A DNA stretch of 64,000 nucleotides, taken from contig JAIVFH010000018.1 in assembly GCA_025765595.1 (NCBI GenBank), positions 248,001 to 312,000 on the forward strand, given 5' to 3'. This DNA is from Obelidium mucronatum (Eukaryota > Chytridiomycota > Chytridiomycetes > Chytridiales > Chytriomycetaceae). Under the pieces are notes generated by a model. The model made no database searches, was not told the DNA's origin, and was given only the letters and a program-made list of their open reading frames with translations. Made by a program: the position numbers and the translations under genes. Shown here piece after piece: positions 60,847 through 64,000 of the stretch. The first letter of the stretch is position 1. The number at the start of each line of letters is the position of its first letter.

Positions 60847-62986
60847 ATGAGTGGAACACAATCGAGTCCTCCAACGGGTGATGGAGAAGGCGAGAGAGTT
60901 CCAGGAGGAATTGCAGGTTCGGGGGCTTTTTTTGGCTTGCTTAGGCTCTGTTTGATGGTTGGTTCCCCTTCCGTTGTTCAGAATACATCTGTGCGTTTCA
61001 ATCCAAAGGGTTTCCCGTTCAAGGAAGGCTGCGAATTACATCGAATGCAGTCTTTTTCTATGCCAATATTCTTGGGATCTTGAAGGAAGAGGTGAGGAGG
61101 TGGAGAGCGGCGGTGAGTGGGGGGGAACTTAACACTGTTTCCAGCTGGAAGTGCAAGTGTCTGACATCCAAGGCATCTACAAGGCAAAAACTGCATTTAT
61201 ATTTCCAACATCAATCAAGATCCGAACAATGACGGAATCTGTGAGTGTTTGGCGATGACACCCTCCTACCCTCTTTTTTCCTTGCGTCACTTGAACTGAA
61301 ACTTCCCGTTTTTCTCCGCACCAGTACACTTTCACATCGTTTCTTCAACGAGATGCGTGCCACTCTTTATTGAATTCACTGGTGCAAGCTTATCGGCAAC
61401 GGTCGAAACTCAACAGCAGGCAATCAGACACTGGCATGAACTCAACAACAACCAGCCTGAAACATCGCTTAACAACAGACCCAAACTTTTATTCTACTTC
61501 AGCATTCAACTTAAGTCATAACCATCATCATCATTACGACCGTATCAGCAGCAAACGAATGTCCGTGGACTCATCAATATCCAGTGTCGTTGCAGTCACC
61601 AACCAAGTTCACACGATCGAAAGTCTCGAACGTAAATCCTACTCACTCATGGAAAACAACAAGAGTTTCCACGCTATTGAGACGCCAAGGATTCAAATCG
61701 AAGCACCGTCTCCACCGGCGTCGTCATCATCAAGATCCAAAAGAGGTGGGGATGTTCCTGCTGGATCCACAAGAACTACTACTACTGCCACTACCGTTCT
61801 TGTTCCTACTGCACCTCCTTCGCCTATAGAACCATCGCCATCGTCATCACGTTCGCAGACACCGCTTGCTCGAAAGCTCAAATTCAATTCTATACAGGAA
61901 ATGGCGGCGCGTCCGGGTGAAGTAGAGAGTCGAGGAATCGAGTCGTTTGATGGGTTTACTCAAGCGGGAGGGCTTTTGAATGGAGGTGTTACGGCAAAGA
62001 GTATTCAGGACTACACGACTCGATTTACTTTCTCTCGTCGTGGAAGTGCTGCGACGAATGAAAGTGGGAGTAGTAGTAATGTTGGGTCGAAACTGTTGAG
62101 TGCGTTTAGTTCGATTCGAAGGGGTAGCTCGGCAAGGGCAGTGGGTGGTGGTGATGGTGGGAGTGCGAGGAGTCGGTCTGGAAGTAGCAGTGATGGTTCC
62201 TCAGGGATGGAACTAGGAGCAACCGCGAAAGGCGTTGTTGCGAAGCCAGTTCGTCCTGCGTTTTGGAATCTTGCGGCGGATACAACGGATTTGAACGTGT
62301 TAAGACGTCGACGTATCTTTCGGCAGAAGACGCAGGGGGACAAGGAAGGGCAACAACCAAAAGTGTCTCCGAAACCGCAAGTTCGTCATCAAGATAGTAG
62401 CGACACGCTGTTTTCTGGCAGTGCTGTTGAAGATGAAAGTTCGGCTACTGCTGCTGTTTCTCAGAGCGATTATTTCTTCAGCGACCGGAAGACTCCTAGC
62501 AGTCTCCCACGTTTGAGCAAAACATCAGCGTCTCCTGTGAATACACCGACCAACTCATTGCCTCGACCATTAGCCTCTCTACTTCCACTGAAAGGAATTG
62601 AGGGTGACGAGACGTCAATTGGATTAACCGTTGCTGGATCTACTGCTACCAAATCACAACTGAGAGTCCCGTTGAGATCCGTTCAATCATCTCGCAGATC
62701 AATTACAGGCGTTGGGTCGAATTTGAGACGGAGGTCCAGGAGTTCTGGCAGGCACAGTGCCTATTCCGAAGCCGCTGCCGCTATGGAAGCGGCAGCAGCA
62801 AATGCCTCAAATAGTGTTTCCATTCAGAGTTCTTCTGCTGGATGGGTTGGGTTTATGGCTGGAACCAAATTCACGGTGGCCATGTTTTTGATGGTCCTGT
62901 TTTGTTTCATGCTGCTGACGGGGAGTTTGGGACTTTTGATGAGGGTGAATACTGTTTTGGAACAGCTGGAGAACATTTCAGTGTAA
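60847..62986 (+). CDS. GRAM-domain protein with a C-terminal membrane anchor
   Basis: Four exons (60847-60916, 60982-61091, 61145-61240, 61325-62986) give 645 residues. Splicing rebuilds a GRAM domain near the N-terminus: EYICAFQSKGFPFQGRLRIT, SNAVFFYANILGILKEE, VSDIQGIYKAKTAFIFPTSI, YTFTSFLQRDACHSLLNSLV. GRAM domains bind lipids or proteins at membranes. The remaining 500 residues are Ser/Thr-rich and disordered, ending in one TM helix (FTVAMFLMVLFCFMLLTGSL) and a short tail. The layout resembles Lam/GRAMD lipid-transfer or contact-site proteins, but I see no StART-like (VASt) domain, so it may be only a GRAM tether. It starts 95 bp after the EXS gene on the same strand. Confidence 0.82.
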
Positions 62987-63101
62987 AAAATAGACGTTTT
63001 TTTTTGGCTTGATGTATTATTATTATTGTAACTTTGAACTTTTTTTTTTCTTGCCGGATAAAATATTCAGCCAGAAAACAATAAAATTAAAAAAGGAGCT
63101 C

Positions 63102-64000
63102 ATGGCACCCCGAACTCGAAACATGCGGAGAATGGAGACCACCAGTGATGCAACGATGCTTACGAGTGATGATCAGGAATCCAGTGTGACGAGTAGTCTC
63201 TGTGATCCTCGATCAAAGTTGACGCCATCTCAAGAGCGAAACTTGCACGAAACGATTTCTGTTAATCAGATTCCTCAATGGATGTAAGCGAAAACGAAAT
63301 CACTTCCAGTTGTTGTATGTATAAAGCAAGAGGAACTCAGCAAAATCTTTTTCAGGTTTGACAATGCGTATATTTTGACAGGATATCGACAGGAAATGGG
63401 ATCTTACATTGATTGTCTATATTCGCTTCTCTATGTTCACAACGAAACTGGGAATATTTACTCGTAATATTCTTGCAGTAGTGGAGCTATTCATTGTATT
63501 GAAACCACAAAACAAAACACAACAAAACAGTCACTTGATTGGATCGCTGCTCTATGTTGTTTGGCTTGGATATCTGTTGACTACCTCTTCAAACTTGGTC
63601 AAGAGCACAATATGGGTCACTGGGGCGACAAACTCCGCCGATGCAGATATCATCAGTTCCATTACATGGAAAGACTTTGCAGTAGTTTCTGCATTCTTGG
63701 TTTCTGCAATCGCATGTATGGGATTGAGTGCTGCATTCCATACGTTTCATTGTCATTCGTTTTCGGTTTCAAAAGTATGGAATAAGCTGGATTTTGCGGG
63801 AATTGCGGGTTTGATCGCGTAAGTTTTGGGAATGTTTCCCCCCACATGAATAACTGTCAATTAATTAACTCATCAATCCATCTCCCTTGTTTTTTTTTTT
63901 TTTTTGTTACAAAAATCAGAGGCAGCAACATTCCGTTCATTTATTATGCGTTCTACTGCGAAACAAGGTTTCAAACAATGTATATCGCCTTCATGACAAC
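63102..64000 (+). CDS. PAQR/Izh (adiponectin receptor, haemolysin-III family), 3' end outside window
   Basis: Four exons seen (63102-63283, 63356-63463, 63531-63818, 63920 to the edge). A Ser/Thr-rich cytosolic N-terminus leads to the PAQR core: MFDNAYILTGYRQEMGSYID, CLYSLLYVHNETGNIYSHLI, three hydrophobic helices so far, and the metal-binding SAAFHTFHCHSFSVSKVWNK (the Ser-x3-His-x4-His pattern of the family), then LDFAGIAGLIAGSNIPFIYY. Fungal Izh proteins affect zinc and sterol homeostasis. The rest, including the two last conserved histidines, lies past base 64000. Confidence 0.9.

Overview
The window is nuclear DNA from a fungus, most likely an early-diverging zoosporic (chytrid-like) one. 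The evidence: short spliceosomal introns (mostly 50-90 bp, GT..AG) in nearly every gene; fungal-type proteins (kexin, cystathionine beta-lyase, mitochondrial pyruvate carrier, Vti1, GH18 chitinases with fungal chitin-binding modules, an LPMO-like protein); and a gene that reads as a CatSper auxiliary subunit, a complex tied to motile flagella. The species cannot be named from the sequence alone. I rebuilt gene models by hand from reading frame, splice sites and family conservation. Every spliced model given closes in frame.

The window falls into two halves. Bases 1 to about 12100 are a decayed, repeat-rich accessory tract. It holds a 5'-truncated, frameshifted gene whose last exon recurs twice more nearby, a crumbling Ty1/copia retrotransposon on the minus strand that stops before its reverse transcriptase, two families of repeats with arrays of short subterminal motifs, and several exon-sized coding fragments with stops.

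From 12163 to the right edge the DNA is compact and gene-dense, with 22 genes. In order: cystathionine beta-lyase (-), a small two-helix membrane protein (+), MPC1 (+, containing a 4-nt exon), a twin-CX9C mitochondrial protein (-), a cyclic-nucleotide-binding/F-box/LRR protein (-), TEL1/ATM kinase (+), a CatSper delta/epsilon-like subunit (+), MYG1 (-), an LPMO-like protein (+), a small unknown protein (-), kexin (+), a NIMA/NEK2-type kinase (-), an SCP-type CTD phosphatase (+), two tandem GH18 chitinases (-), a membrane-anchored MAP65/Ase1-like protein (+), VTI1 (-), a PKA-like AGC kinase (+), arylamine N-acetyltransferase (-), a MAP kinase kinase (-), an EXS/Erd1-like protein (+), a GRAM-domain protein (+) and the start of a PAQR/Izh receptor (+).

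Spacing is very tight. Three head-to-head pairs have only 32, 64 and 93 bp of A/T-rich DNA between start codons, and some neighbours are separated by 19-45 bp. Several genes open with strikingly GC-rich first exons. Functional groupings are loose: chitin-active secreted proteins (LPMO, two chitinases) lie close to kexin, their likely secretory processing protease; three signalling kinases and a cNMP-binding protein share the region; and trafficking genes (VTI1, EXS, GRAM) cluster on the right. No tRNA, rRNA or CRISPR array was recognised.
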